Counted from the stretch's first letter, positions 31,103 through 41,246 are shown. The stretch: DNA of 64,000 bases from Mesorhizobium sp. B1-1-8 (GCF_006442795.2 NZ_CP083956.1:4317501-4381500); one strand, 5' to 3'. Numbers and translations: made by a program. Notes: a model not told the origin generated them from the sequence alone.

Positions 31103-32086
31103 TCAGTTCCTGCCGCCCCCATGCTGCGCCGGCGCCAGCCACCTTGCGTAGATCTCGCCGACGATGCCGCGCCGGAAGATGAGCACGCAGACCATGAAGA
31201 TCAGCCCGGTGGCGATCGTCACCGGGAAGCCGGACGTGGCCAGCGTGTTTTCCAGGCCGACGACGAGGCCGGCGCCGAAGACCGGGCCGACCATGGTGCC
31301 GATGCCGCCGAGCAGCGTCATCAGGATCACCTCGCCCGACATCTGCCAGGTGACGTCGGTGAGCGTGGCGAACTGGAAAACGATCGCCTTGACTGCGCCG
31401 GCCAGGCCGGCAAGCGCGGCCGACATGACGAAGGCGGCGAGCTTGTAGCGGCCGACCGAGTAACCCAGCGAAATGGCGCGGTTCTCGTTCTCGCGGATCG
31501 AGCGCAGGATCATGCCGAAGGGCGAATTGACGATACGCCAGACGGCGAAGACGCCGATGAGAAAGATCGCCAGAACAAAATAGTAGATGTTCGTGGTGAC
31601 GTTGAGGTCGATGATGCCGAACAGATGCCCGCGCGGCACGCCCTGGATGCCATCCTCGCCTTCGGTGAACGGCGCCTGCACGCAGAAGAAATAGAACATC
31701 TGCGCCAGCGCCAACGTGATCATGGCGAAATAAATGCCCTGGCGGCGGATGGCCAGAAAACCCATGACCAGCCCGAGCAGCGCTGCACCCGCGGTGCCGA
31801 GCAGGATGCCGGCTTCCGGCGGCCAGCCCCAGGCTTTCACCGCATAGGCGCAGAAATAGGCGGCGGCGCCGAAGAAGGTGGCGTGGCCGAAGGAGAGCAG
31901 GCCGGTGTAGCCGAGCAGAAGATTGAAGGCGCAGGCGAACAGCGCGAAGCACAGCATCTTCATCACGAAGATCGGGTAGACCAAGAAGGGCGCGGCGATG
32001 AGCGCCACGATGCCCAGCGCGACAAGAGCCCACTCCAGCCTGACGGTCGCGGACGCCGCCTGCCTGTCGTGAATTGCCTCGCTCAT
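31103..32086 (-). CDS. livM: Branched-chain amino-acid-type ABC permease (LivM-like)
   Basis: A 327-residue inner-membrane permease with about nine helices. Family markers are FALFACAFNLLLGYTGLLSF and GHATFFGAAAYF near the N-terminus and SIRENENRAISLGYSVGRYK in the cytoplasmic coupling loop, followed by GEVILMTLLGGIGTMVGPVF. It is the last gene of the SBP-LivG-LivF-LivH-LivM operon (2 bp after livH). Substrates of this family are leucine/isoleucine/valine, other amino acids, urea or aromatic acids; which one cannot be told. Confidence 0.88.
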   Translation of the reverse strand: MSEAIHDRQAASATVRLEWALVALGIVALIAAPFLVYPIFVMKMLCFALFACAFNLLLGYTGLLSFGHATFFGAAAYFCAYAVKAWGWPPEAGILLGTAGAALLGLVMGFLAIRRQGIYFAMITLALAQMFYFFCVQAPFTEGEDGIQGVPRGHLFGIIDLNVTTNIYYFVLAIFLIGVFAVWRIVNSPFGMILRSIRENENRAISLGYSVGRYKLAAFVMSAALAGLAGAVKAIVFQFATLTDVTWQMSGEVILMTLLGGIGTMVGPVFGAGLVVGLENTLATSGFPVTIATGLIFMVCVLIFRRGIVGEIYARWLAPAQHGGGRN

Positions 32087-32087
32087 C

Positions 32088-32975
32088 TCAGGCGTCCCTT
32101 CCGAAGAGGCCGGCGGGCCTGAGCAAAAGCACGACCGCCATGATGACGAAGACGACGAGGTTCGAGGCTTCCGGGTAAAAGACCTTGGTCAGGCCTTCGG
32201 CGAGGCCGAGCATGTAGCCGGTGACGATGGCGCCGAGGATCGATCCCATGCCGCCGACCACGACGACGGCGAAGACGACGATGATCAGGTCCGAGCCCAT
32301 CAGCGGGCTGACCTGGTAGACGGGCGCGGCGAGGATGCCGGCTAGGCCCGCGAGCGCCGCGCCCAGCCCGTAGGTCAGCGTCAAGAGCAGCGGCACGTTG
32401 ACGCCGAAGGCCTGCACCAGCTGCGGGTTCTCGGTCGCGGCGCGCAGATAGGAGCCGAGCCTGGTCTTTTCGATCAAAAGCCAGGTGCCGATGCAGACGA
32501 TGAGCGAAGCGACCACCACCCAGCCGCGATAGTTGGGCAGGAACATGAAGCCGAGATTGGTGCCGCCGGCAAGCAGCCCCGGCACGGCATAGGGATTGCC
32601 GGATACGCCGTAATAATAGCGGAAGACGCCCTCGATGACCAAGGCCAGCCCGAAGGTGAAAAGCAGGCCGTAGAGCGGATCGAGCCGGTAGAGCCGCGAC
32701 AGTGCTGCGCGTTCGACTACCATGCCGAACAGGCCGACGGCCAAAGGCACCAGGATCAGCGCCGGCCAATAGCCGATGCCGAGATGAACGAGCAGCAGGT
32801 AGCCAATGAAAGCGCCCAGCATATAAAGCGCGCCATGGGCGAAATTGATGATGCGCAGCAAGCCGAAGATGACGGCCAGCCCGAGGCTCAGCATCGCATA
32901 AAAGGAGCCGTTGATCAGGCCGACCAGGAGTTGGCCGAGCAAGGCCTGTATAGGAATGCCGAAGATCATGGTCAT
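32088..32975 (-). CDS. livH: Branched-chain amino-acid-type ABC permease (LivH-like)
   Basis: A 295-residue permease starting MTMIFGIPIQALLGQ. NGSFYAMLSLGLAVIFGLL, RIINFAHGALYMLGAF and VVGGMGSILGAIVTGYMLG are standard LivH segments; the coupling loop is GSYLRAATENPQLVQAFGVN. It begins eight bases after the livF stop and is followed closely by livM, so translation is probably coupled. Confidence 0.88.
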   Translation of the reverse strand: MTMIFGIPIQALLGQLLVGLINGSFYAMLSLGLAVIFGLLRIINFAHGALYMLGAFIGYLLLVHLGIGYWPALILVPLAVGLFGMVVERAALSRLYRLDPLYGLLFTFGLALVIEGVFRYYYGVSGNPYAVPGLLAGGTNLGFMFLPNYRGWVVVASLIVCIGTWLLIEKTRLGSYLRAATENPQLVQAFGVNVPLLLTLTYGLGAALAGLAGILAAPVYQVSPLMGSDLIIVVFAVVVVGGMGSILGAIVTGYMLGLAEGLTKVFYPEASNLVVFVIMAVVLLLRPAGLFGRDA

Positions 32976-32982
32976 GGCGCCA

Positions 32983-33679
<697 letters not shown>

Positions 33680-33687
<8 letters not shown>

Positions 33688-34480
33688 GCTCGGTCCCCAT
33701 ATAGGCGACGCGCACACGCTCGTCCCGGCTGACAGTCGCATAATCGCCGGCGGCAAGCACCTGGCCGCGCTGCATGACGGTGATCCAGTCGCAGAGATCG
33801 GCGACGACGGTGAGATTGTGCTCGACCATCAGCACGGCGCGATCCCTGGCGAGCGAGCGGATAATGCCGGAGATCATGCCGACGTCCTCATGCCCCATGC
33901 CGGCCATCGGCTCGTCGAGCAAAAGCACCTTCGGATCGAGCGCCAGCGTGGTGGCGATCTCCAGCACGCGCTTGCGGCCATAGGAGAGATCTCCGGCGAG
34001 CCGATCCGCGGCGTCGTCGAGACCGACGATGGCGAGCAGTTCGCGTGCCCTTGGCGTGAGCCGGTCCAGCGCCGAGACCGGGCGCCAGAACTGGTAGCCT
34101 AGCCCGCTCGGCCGCTGCAGCGCGACGCGGACATTGTCGAGGACGCTGAGGTGCGGGAAGATTGCCGATATCTGGAAGGAGCGGACCAGGCCCATGCGCG
34201 CCACCTTCGCCGGCGGGGTCTTCGTGATGTCGGTGCCGAGCAATTCGATCCTGCCGCTGGTCGGCTGCAGGAATTTGGTCAGCAGGTTGAAGATGGTCGT
34301 CTTGCCGGCGCCGTTTGGGCCGATCAAGGCGTGAATCTTGCTGTGATGAACATCGAGATCGACATCCCTTACCGCGACGAAGCCGGCGAAGTCGCGCCTG
34401 AGGCCGCGGGCGGACAGCACCACCCGCGACATCTGTTCGCTGCCGTCCTTGCGTACGGCCGTTGCGGTCTCCAACGTCAC
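33680..34480 (-). CDS. livG: Liv-type ABC ATPase (LivG-like)
   Basis: A 266-residue ATPase. Walker A ALIGPNGAGKTTIFNLLT, the LivG-type LVRSFQISAIFPHLSVLDNV, signature LSYGRKRVLEIATTLAL (a degenerate LSxG as in LivG), Walker B VLLLDEPMAGMGHEDV and VLMVEHNLTVVADLCDWITV. The GTG start overlaps the SBP stop as GTGA, so translation is coupled to the binding protein. Confidence 0.92.
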
Positions 34481-35685
34481 TTGCTGACGAGCGGACAGCC
34501 GCTGTCTTGAGCCTTCATGAAGGCCTGGTCGCCGGGAATGGTCGCCAGATAGGTGTAGTAATCCCAGTCCTTCTTGCTCTCCCCGGGCTTCTTGACCTGG
34601 TAGAGATACATGTCGTGCACCATCGAGCCGTCGGCCTGCACCTTGCCATTAGCGGTGAACACGTCGTTGACCGGCATCTCATGCAACTGTCTGGCCACCG
34701 CCTCGGTCTCGTCGGTGCCGGCCTTGTCGATGGCCTTGAGGTACTGAGTCACCGCCGAATAGGTGCCGGCCTGAATCATGTTCGGCATCCTGTTGGTGCG
34801 CTTGAAGAAGCGATCGGCGAATTTACGGCTCTCATCGTCGCGGTCCCAGTAATAGCCTTCAGTCAGCACCACGCCCTGCGCCGCCTGCAGGCCGAGTCCG
34901 TGCACTTCGGCCAGAGTGAACAGAAGTGCGGCGAGCCGCTGGCCGCCGGCGACGATGCCGAATTCGGCCGCCTGCTTGATCGAGTTCGAGGTGTCGAGAC
35001 CGGCATTGGCGAGGCCGATCACTTTGGCGCCGGAGGACTGCGCCTGCAAAAGGAAAGAGGAATAGTCGGTGGAGCCCAGCGGATAGCGCACCTCGCCCAG
35101 CACCTTGCCGCCGCTCGCCTCGACCAGCTTGGCGGTCTGGTCCTTCAGCGAATAGCCGAAAGCGTAATCGACGGTGATGAAATACCAGCTGTCGCCGCCC
35201 TGCTTCACCAGCTGGCCGCCGGTGCCGACCGCTTGGGAGTGTGTGTCATATGCCCAGTGGAACCCATACGGCGAGCATTGCTTGCCGGTGAGATCGGTAG
35301 TCGCCGCGCCGGTGACGATGTCGATCTTCTTCTTTTCCTTGGAAAGCCCCTGCACGGCCAGCGCCACGGAAGAAGTGGTGAGCTCCATGATCGCATCGAC
35401 CTGTTCGGTGTCGTACCACTGGCGCGCGATGTTGGAGGCGATGTCGGGCTTGTTCTGGTGGTCGGCGCTGACGATCTCGATCGGCGCGCCCTGCACCTTG
35501 CCGCCGAAATCCTCGACCGCCATCTTGGCGGCCTCGACCGACCATTTGCCGCCGAAATCGGCATAGACGCCCGACTGGTCGTTGAGAATGCCGATCTTGA
35601 CCTTGCCGTCGGAGATTTCGCCGGCCGCCGCAGGTATCGCGGTCGCCGCAAGCAACGCGGCCGAGACGATATAGGATGCTTTCAC
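34477..35685 (-). CDS. Periplasmic substrate-binding protein of the Liv-type transporter
   Basis: A 402-residue type I periplasmic binding protein. GTG start at 35685 (GGAGG nine bases upstream). Signal peptide MKASYIVSAALLAATAIPAA, mature start near GEISDGKVKIGILNDQSGVY. This last segment and ADHQNKPDIASNIARQWYD are the Peripla_BP_6/LivJ hallmarks. It is the first gene of the operon. The apparent long frame upstream to 36630 is antisense to the YdeI gene and spurious. Ligand not identifiable by eye. Confidence 0.9.
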   Translation of the reverse strand: MKASYIVSAALLAATAIPAAAGEISDGKVKIGILNDQSGVYADFGGKWSVEAAKMAVEDFGGKVQGAPIEIVSADHQNKPDIASNIARQWYDTEQVDAIMELTTSSVALAVQGLSKEKKKIDIVTGAATTDLTGKQCSPYGFHWAYDTHSQAVGTGGQLVKQGGDSWYFITVDYAFGYSLKDQTAKLVEASGGKVLGEVRYPLGSTDYSSFLLQAQSSGAKVIGLANAGLDTSNSIKQAAEFGIVAGGQRLAALLFTLAEVHGLGLQAAQGVVLTEGYYWDRDDESRKFADRFFKRTNRMPNMIQAGTYSAVTQYLKAIDKAGTDETEAVARQLHEMPVNDVFTANGKVQADGSMVHDMYLYQVKKPGESKKDWDYYTYLATIPGDQAFMKAQDSGCPLVSK

Positions 35686-35936
35686 GGTGGTTCCTCCCTT
35701 GTGGCCAACCGTCGGAAACGCGGCGGCCTCGTGATGGTTCAATTCTGCCGAAGGATTTTGCTGAGAATAAAGGCTGCGCGCCGCTCGCTGGACCTCCCTT
35801 GTTGCCATGCCACGCCGCCGCGGGCCCGTGGGTGCCCGAACCGGGACCCTAGCATCGGCCCCGCGGGCCGAGAATGCTATTTTCGTAGCATGGCGTGGCG
35901 TGCCGCGCTCGCCTTTCCGTTGACAGGATGGCGGCG

Positions 35937-36536
35937 CTATTTCTTGCGCCGCGGGTGGATCGTCTCGCCGCGCTTCAGCATGGCGACCAGATCGGCGATC
36001 TTCTTCTTGCGGCCGGCCTCGGTCTTCATGTTGTGGGTGCGGAAGGCGAGCGCAAAGCGGTTCTGGGCGGAAAGCTTTTCCAGCATCGCCTTGGCCTTCG
36101 GCTCGGCGTCGATCGCCGCCTGCAGGTCGGGCGGGATGGTCATCTCCTTCGACCCGCCATAGGCGCGGTCCCAGCGGCCGTCGGCCTTGGCGGCGTCGAC
36201 CTCGCGCAGGCCATGCTTTGTCATGCGGCCCTCCTCGACCAGGCGGGCGACATTGTCGATGTTGATCCTGCTCCAGATGCTTTTCCTGCCGCGCGGCGTG
36301 TAGCGCTGCAGGTAGCTCGTGTCGTCGAGCGACTTGCGCACCGCGTCGATCCAGCCGAAGCAAAGCACGACATCGATCGCCTCTTTCGGCGTGATCGACT
36401 TTAATCCCGAACCGGCCTTGTGGATCTTGATCCAGACCTCGCTCTCGTCCGCGTGGTTCTCGCTCAGCCAGGCGTAAAAACTTTCGGCGTCGGGGAATTC
36501 GCGGACCTTGTCCGGATCGACTTTTATCGGCGCCAT
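35937..36536 (-). CDS. YdeI/OmpD-associated family protein
   Basis: A 199-residue soluble protein. The N-terminus (SFYAWLSENHADESEVWIKI), SITPKEAIDVVLCFGWIDAV and QRYTPRGRKSIWSRINIDNV are typical of the YdeI/OmpD-associated family. A helical C-terminus follows (KLSAQNRFALAFRTHNMKT). The role is unknown in this phylum. GGAGGTGACG precedes the ATG at 36536. Single gene; the 35686-35936 gap before the transporter contains nothing recognisable. Confidence 0.85.
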   Translation of the reverse strand: MAPIKVDPDKVREFPDAESFYAWLSENHADESEVWIKIHKAGSGLKSITPKEAIDVVLCFGWIDAVRKSLDDTSYLQRYTPRGRKSIWSRINIDNVARLVEEGRMTKHGLREVDAAKADGRWDRAYGGSKEMTIPPDLQAAIDAEPKAKAMLEKLSAQNRFALAFRTHNMKTEAGRKKKIADLVAMLKRGETIHPRRKK

Positions 36537-36725
36537 CGTCACCTCCTTTGCATTGCCCGTCCGGCTCCAATCTGGACGATTCCGGCGCTGCCATAGCCGT
36601 CATTCGTACCAGTTTTCCGTCAGTAGTCATGGAGTGCCATCGGACTTCCCGATACCGCTATCGGTTTCTTCCGTTTCCGATCCGCGTCACGGACTGCAAC
36701 ATAAGCGTCCATGCAACGGAAAGGC

Positions 36726-37454
36726 ATGGATATGGACCAGACAAAAATCCTGATCGTCGGCGGCAGTTCGGGCATGGGGCTGGCGCTCGCCAGGCGCTGC
36801 CTCGACGAGGGCTTGACGGTCGTTATTGCCGGGCGCGGCGAAGCCAGGTTGAGCGCCGCGCGGGAAGAACTCGGCCGCCCGGCCGCGCTCGAAACTGCCA
36901 CGGTCGATATCAGCCGCGAGGATGAGGTCGCCGCGCTGTTCGAGGACATCGGCTGGCTCGACCATATCGTCAGCACCGCGGCCGACATAGAGGGCGCCTA
37001 CCGGCTGTTGCCGGAAGTCGAGCTTTCAGCGGCGCAACGGGTTGTGGAGAGCAAATTCTACGGACCGCTGCTGCTTGCCAAGCATGGGGCGCCGAGGCTG
37101 CCCCCGACCGGTTCACTGACCTTCGTCTCCGGCATCGCCGCCTACAGGCCGGCGCCGCGCGGCTCGGTGGTCGCCGCCGTCAACGCGGCGATCGAGGGGC
37201 TGGTGCGGGCGCTTGCGGTTGAGCTCGCGCCGATCCGCGTCAACGCCGTCTCGCCCGGCTGGGTCGACACCCCGATCTGGCAGCTCGTCGCCGGCGAGAA
37301 AAAGAACGAGACGCTTGCCGCCATGGCAAAGCGGCTACCGGTGGGGCGCGTCGGGCGGCCGGAAGATATCGCCGACGCGCTTCGCTTCCTGATCGGCAAC
37401 GGCTTTACGACGGGAACGACGCTGCATGTGGAAGGCGGTCACCGGCTGGTCTGA
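36726..37454 (+). CDS. SDR-family protein lacking the Tyr-Lys catalytic pair
   Basis: A 242-residue Rossmann protein. ILIVGGSSGMGLALARRCLD is the dinucleotide site and VELAPIRVNAVSPGWVDTP the typical SDR substrate-loop end. The usual YxxxK is replaced: FVSGIAAYRPAPRGSVVAA is followed by VNAAIEGL, with V and N where Tyr and Lys should be. The family with this substitution is widespread, but its members may not act as classical dehydrogenases. The 3' end overlaps the convergent LysR gene by 50 bp. Confidence 0.75.
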   Translation: MDMDQTKILIVGGSSGMGLALARRCLDEGLTVVIAGRGEARLSAAREELGRPAALETATVDISREDEVAALFEDIGWLDHIVSTAADIEGAYRLLPEVELSAAQRVVESKFYGPLLLAKHGAPRLPPTGSLTFVSGIAAYRPAPRGSVVAAVNAAIEGLVRALAVELAPIRVNAVSPGWVDTPIWQLVAGEKKNETLAAMAKRLPVGRVGRPEDIADALRFLIGNGFTTGTTLHVEGGHRLV

Positions 37455-38343
37455 GGGGTGCGAAGTTCTCGCCCGCAGCTGTCAGCAGCGCCCTGAGCGC
37501 CGGCGGCTGGACGCGCCGTCGCCGCCAGATCATGACGAGGTCCGTCGAACGAACAGGGCCCGGCCAGGACAGTTCCGCCACCTCGCCGCGGTCGAGCGCC
37601 TCGGTGACCGCAAGCCGCGGCACCAGCCCAAAACCCGCGCCTGCCGCCACCAGGCCGGCAATGGCGTCGATGCTGCCAGCTTCGGCGGCCAGCTTTGGCT
37701 TGCCGAGGCCAGCCTCGGCGAAAGCCCGGTCGACCATTGCGCGGTAGACGCACCCGGTTTCAGTGGCGACGAAGCGTTTTTCGGCAAGCGTCGCCAGATC
37801 GACATCCGCCTGGTTCGCGCCCGGCGGGCCGATCAGCACCAGTGGCTCATCCGAGATGATGCGCCTGGCGAAGCGCTCGTCCGGTTCGCTGGCGCCGAAC
37901 CGGTCGAAGCAGAAGGCGACGTCGGTCTCGCCCTCCCCAAGCATACGCCGCAATTCGCCGGTGCCGGCTGTCCTCAGCTTGATACCGATGTCGGGGTGAG
38001 CGGCGCGGAAACCGGCAAGCCAACCGGGAAGCCTTGCGGAAGCGATCGACTCCAGCGCGCCGATCGACAGCGGGCCCGCTTGCCCGACTGCGCTTTCTAC
38101 AGCGGCGCGCGCCTCGTCGGCGAGTGACAGAAGCTCCTCGGCATAAGGTTTCAGCGCCTCACCCGCCGGCGTCAGCTCCAACCCTTGTCGCGAGCGCGTG
38201 AACAGGCTGGCGCCCAGTTCGGCCTCGAGCGCCTGGATCTGGTCGCTGACGCTCGATTGCGCCAGATGCACCTCTGCGGCCGCGCGCGTGATGTTGCGCG
38301 TCCGCGCGACCGCGAGGAATGTCTTCAGCAGCCTTGGGTGCAT
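37405..38343 (-). CDS. LysR-family transcriptional regulator
   Basis: A 312-residue LTTR. Helix-turn-helix in residues 5-60 (FLAVARTRNITRAAAEVHLA, QSSVSDQIQALEAELGASLF). The effector domain starts near PLSIGALESIASARLPGWLA and carries SDEPLVLIGPPGANQADVDL. Its C-terminus overlaps the SDR gene 36726-37454 tail to tail. A regulatory link to that SDR is possible, but the two genes are convergent, so the usual divergent-promoter logic does not apply. Confidence 0.88.
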   Translation of the reverse strand: MHPRLLKTFLAVARTRNITRAAAEVHLAQSSVSDQIQALEAELGASLFTRSRQGLELTPAGEALKPYAEELLSLADEARAAVESAVGQAGPLSIGALESIASARLPGWLAGFRAAHPDIGIKLRTAGTGELRRMLGEGETDVAFCFDRFGASEPDERFARRIISDEPLVLIGPPGANQADVDLATLAEKRFVATETGCVYRAMVDRAFAEAGLGKPKLAAEAGSIDAIAGLVAAGAGFGLVPRLAVTEALDRGEVAELSWPGPVRSTDLVMIWRRRRVQPPALRALLTAAGENFAPLRPAGDRLPHAASFPS

Positions 38344-38353
38344 CGGCTCGGAA

Positions 38354-39256
38354 CTACTGCAGCTGCGGCTTCTTGAGGAAAGAATTGCGGTCAGCGGATT
38401 TTATTCTCAGCCAGGTCTCGCGGCCGTCGCGCACCACGCGCAGCGGGATTTCCGAACCGGCCGGATTTTGCCAGAGCTTGCGGTAGAAATCGGCAAGCCC
38501 GTCGACCTCGCCGTCGCGCACGTCGGAGATGATGTCGCCCTGGCGCAGGCCCGCCTTTGCCGCCGGGCCGCCCTCGGCGACGCTCATCACCACCACCATG
38601 CCGTTCGATTCGGCCGAGAAGGCGCCGAGCCAGGGGCGCGGCGGCCTCGCCGCCTGGCCGCGCTTGACCAGATCGTCGAGGATCGGCGTCAGAAGATTGA
38701 TCGGCACGACCATGTTGATGTCGGCGACCTCGCCGGCGCGGCTCATTTGCAGCCGCAGCGAGCCGACGCCGAGCAGCCTGCCGTTCTTGTCGAGCAGCGC
38801 AGCACCACCCCAGGACGGATGCGCCGGCGCGGTGAAGATCGCCTCGTCTATGAGATATTCCCAATAGCCGGCGAATTCCTGCTTGGTGACGATATGTGCT
38901 TCGACCTGCTGGCCGACGCCGTCGGCCAGCACCACGGCGTCGCCGATATTGGCCTTCCTGGCATCGCCGAAGGCAACCGGCGGCAGGCCGAGCGGCGACA
39001 GCGCCTGCACCAGGCCGAAGCCGCTCTCCTGGTCATAGGCCAGCGCATGCGCCGGCACGACACGGCCGTCCTGGTCGGCCAGCCAGACCTCCTCGGCCTC
39101 GGTGATGAGATAGCCGATGGTGAGCACCAGCCCGTTGTCGCGGATCACCACGCCGCTGCCTTCGCGGCGGGTGCCCAGCGCATTGGCGGTGAAAGCGTCG
39201 TCCGGAACCGTGGCGCGCACGGCAACGACGGAGCGCGAAACCTTTTCGATGGTCAT
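38354..39256 (-). CDS. HtrA-like trypsin-fold/PDZ protein, catalytic residues missing
   Basis: A 300-residue protein: trypsin-like domain (about 10-175) then a PDZ domain (about 200-295; AAKAGLRQGDIISDVRDGEV). The histidine of the usual TNNHVV is Tyr (LTIGYLITEAEEVW), and the nucleophile loop GNSGGP is PSWGGAALLDKNGRL, so the Ser is Trp. The protein is thus predicted to be non-proteolytic. No signal peptide is present from ATG 39256, suggesting a cytoplasmic PDZ scaffold or chaperone-like protein. It sits 10 bp downstream of nothing on its strand; the LysR gene follows. Confidence 0.8.
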   Translation of the reverse strand: MTIEKVSRSVVAVRATVPDDAFTANALGTRREGSGVVIRDNGLVLTIGYLITEAEEVWLADQDGRVVPAHALAYDQESGFGLVQALSPLGLPPVAFGDARKANIGDAVVLADGVGQQVEAHIVTKQEFAGYWEYLIDEAIFTAPAHPSWGGAALLDKNGRLLGVGSLRLQMSRAGEVADINMVVPINLLTPILDDLVKRGQAARPPRPWLGAFSAESNGMVVVMSVAEGGPAAKAGLRQGDIISDVRDGEVDGLADFYRKLWQNPAGSEIPLRVVRDGRETWLRIKSADRNSFLKKPQLQ

Positions 39257-39511
39257 CGATCCATCCTTGATTGTGGGTGTTTTCCTATAGGTATGGCCGA
39301 AGGGACGCAGCGCAAGGGCAGATTTCCCCTTCTCACCGAGAGGCGCCGGCATCCACGATGGTCACAAAAATTGGTGCAATAGTTCAACAAAAATTGGACT
39401 TCCCCCAATTGAAGCGCGGGCGGCTATACCTAATTGTAATTAGGCATCTATCCCGCGCCCGCATTGCGCAAAGCGCGCCGTGAAGTCCGCCGAAACGAGA
39501 AAGCCTCGCCG

Positions 39512-40381
39512 ATGAACCAATATATTCCCCCGAAAGTCTGGACCTGGAGCAAGCCGAATGGCGGCCAGTTCGCCTCGATCAACCGCCCGGTCGCCGGGCC
39601 GACGCACGAGAAGGAACTGCCGGTCGGCAAGCATCCGCTGCAGCTCTATTCGCTGGCCACGCCCAACGGCCAGAAGGTGACGATCATGCTGGAGGAGCTT
39701 CTGGCGCTCGGTCACAAGGGCGCCGAATACGACGCCTGGCTGATCCGCATCAACGACGGCGATCAGTTCGGCTCGGGCTTCGTCGAGGTCAACCCGAACT
39801 CGAAGATCCCGGCGCTGATGGACCGCAGTGAGCCGAAGCCGGTGCGGGTGTTCGAATCCGGGTCGATCCTGACCTATCTGGCGGAAAAGTTCGGCGCATT
39901 CCTGCCTAGGGAGCGTGCGGCTCGCGCGGAAACATTTTCGTGGCTGTTCTGGCAAATGGGCTCGGCACCCTATCTCGGCGGCGGCTTCGGCCATTTCTAT
40001 GCCTATGCGCCGGAAAAGATCGAATACGCCATCGACCGCTTCGCCATGGAGACCAAGCGGCAGATGGACGTGCTCAACCGGCGGCTGGCGGAGAGCGAAT
40101 ACCTTGCCGGGCCGGACTACACCATTGCCGATATGGCGGTATGGCCTTGGTATGGCGGGCTGGCCAAGGGCCGCAGCTACAATGACGCCGCGCAGTTCCT
40201 CTCCGTGGAGGAATACGAGCACGTGCAGCGCTGGGCCGACGCCATCGACGCCAGGCCGGCGGTAAAGCGCGGCCGCATGGTCAACCGCATCTCCGGCGAT
40301 CCGGCCTACCAATTGCACGAGCGACACGACGCCAGCGATTTCGAGACGAAGACGCAGGATAAATTGGCGACGGCGAGCTGA
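39512..40381 (+). CDS. yghU: YghU-type glutathione transferase/disulfide reductase
   Basis: A 289-residue GST-fold protein very similar to E. coli YghU: PVAGPTHEKELPVGKHPLQL, SLATPNGQKVTIMLEELLAL, EYDAWLIRINDGDQFGSGF, VEVNPNSKIPAL and YTIADMAVWPWYG all match. YghU binds two glutathiones and has glutathione-dependent disulfide reductase activity; a redox-defence role is expected. The start ATG 39512 is chosen over the in-frame 39464, which has non-native composition. It ends beside an intergenic repeat. Confidence 0.93.
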   Translation: MNQYIPPKVWTWSKPNGGQFASINRPVAGPTHEKELPVGKHPLQLYSLATPNGQKVTIMLEELLALGHKGAEYDAWLIRINDGDQFGSGFVEVNPNSKIPALMDRSEPKPVRVFESGSILTYLAEKFGAFLPRERAARAETFSWLFWQMGSAPYLGGGFGHFYAYAPEKIEYAIDRFAMETKRQMDVLNRRLAESEYLAGPDYTIADMAVWPWYGGLAKGRSYNDAAQFLSVEEYEHVQRWADAIDARPAVKRGRMVNRISGDPAYQLHERHDASDFETKTQDKLATAS

Positions 40382-40385
40382 GCGG

Positions 40386-40550
40386 ATGATCTCCCCCCTT
40401 GAGGGGGAAATGTCGCCGAAGGCGACAGAGGGGGTCGTCGCGCGTGGGGCGCCAACCTCCTTTTTTCGCTTCTGCCAAAGCGCTGGCGTTCTACGCGAGG
40501 CGACCCCCTCTGGCCTGCCGGCCATCTCCCCCTCAAGGGGGAAGATTAGC
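40386..40550. repeat. Intergenic repeat pair (CTTGAGGGGGA / CCCTCTGGCCTGCC)
   Basis: Two facing copies: 'ctcccccttgagggggaaatgtcgccgaaggcgacagagggggtc' and 'cgaccccctctggcctgccggccatctccccctcaaggggg', in inverted orientation. The same modules flank 49890-50040 and 54805-54895. Confidence 0.8.
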
Positions 40551-41095
40551 TATCTCCCATACGTATACGTCACGCTCGCCTCGCCCAGCGACTGCGCCTT
40601 GGCCGCCGCCTCCACCGTAGCAGGTTCGGCACTCGCCTTGGCGTCGAGCTTCGCTGTCTTGAGGGCATAAAGCGTGAAGACATAGTGGTGGGTGCCGCTG
40701 CCGGGCGGCGGGCACGGCCCGAAATAGCCGGGGCGGCCGACACCGCCCTCGCCGGACACCGCGCCCTTGGGCATGTGCTTGCCGCCCTGCGCGCCGGCGC
40801 CTTCGGCAAGGCCCTTGGCGCTCGCCGGTATGTTCCAGGCCAGCCAATGCCAGAAACCCTTGCCGCCATTGGCATCGGGATCGAACATGGTGAGCGCGTA
40901 GCTATTGGTACCGGCCGGCGGGTCCTTCCAGGCAAGCGCAATCGAGATGCTCTTGCCGCCGCAGCCGGCCTTGTCGCCGAGATATTTTGCATCCCACTTG
41001 CCGTCGGAGACCGACGGGCTGGTGATCTCGAAGGCCGCCGCCTGGTTGGCGAGGCCGAGGACGGCAAAGACGATAAGGCCAAAGCGCAGGGTCAT
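40550..41095 (-). CDS. YbhB/YbcL (PEBP-like) periplasmic protein
   Basis: A 181-residue protein with a signal peptide (MTLRFGLIVFAVLGLANQAA). PEBP family segments: SISIALAWKDPPAGTNSYAL, MFDPDANGGKGFWHWLAWNI and GYFGPCPPPGSGTHHYVFTL. The latter holds the conserved ligand-pocket residues and a GP-CPP turn. PEBP-fold proteins bind phosphate or lipid head groups; E. coli YbhB has no assigned pathway. AAGGAG is eight bases before ATG 41095. Confidence 0.9.
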   Translation of the reverse strand: MTLRFGLIVFAVLGLANQAAAFEITSPSVSDGKWDAKYLGDKAGCGGKSISIALAWKDPPAGTNSYALTMFDPDANGGKGFWHWLAWNIPASAKGLAEGAGAQGGKHMPKGAVSGEGGVGRPGYFGPCPPPGSGTHHYVFTLYALKTAKLDAKASAEPATVEAAAKAQSLGEASVTYTYGR

Positions 41096-41221
41096 GGCTT
41101 CCGCTCCTTCTGCTGAAGCGCCCGAGTTTAGACCGAAGGGCCGGGCGTTAAAGCGCAATTTTGCGTGAGTCGTCGCGAGGCGGCTGCACCTCTGGCGGCT
41201 GGATCACGAATTCTATCCAAC

Positions 41222-41246
41222 GGAACATGGCGAAAAAAAATTCGTT
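41222..41246 (+). promoter_or_regulatory. EcfG-type stress promoter, GGAAC-N16-CGTT
   Basis: GGAAC (41222-41226), 16-nt spacer, CGTT (41243-41246), full consensus, 45 nt upstream of the ATG at 41292. Confidence 0.7.

Noticed and set aside
34462..36162. Long plus-strand frame over the binding protein and YdeI genes
   Set aside because: Antisense shadow of two recognised genes.
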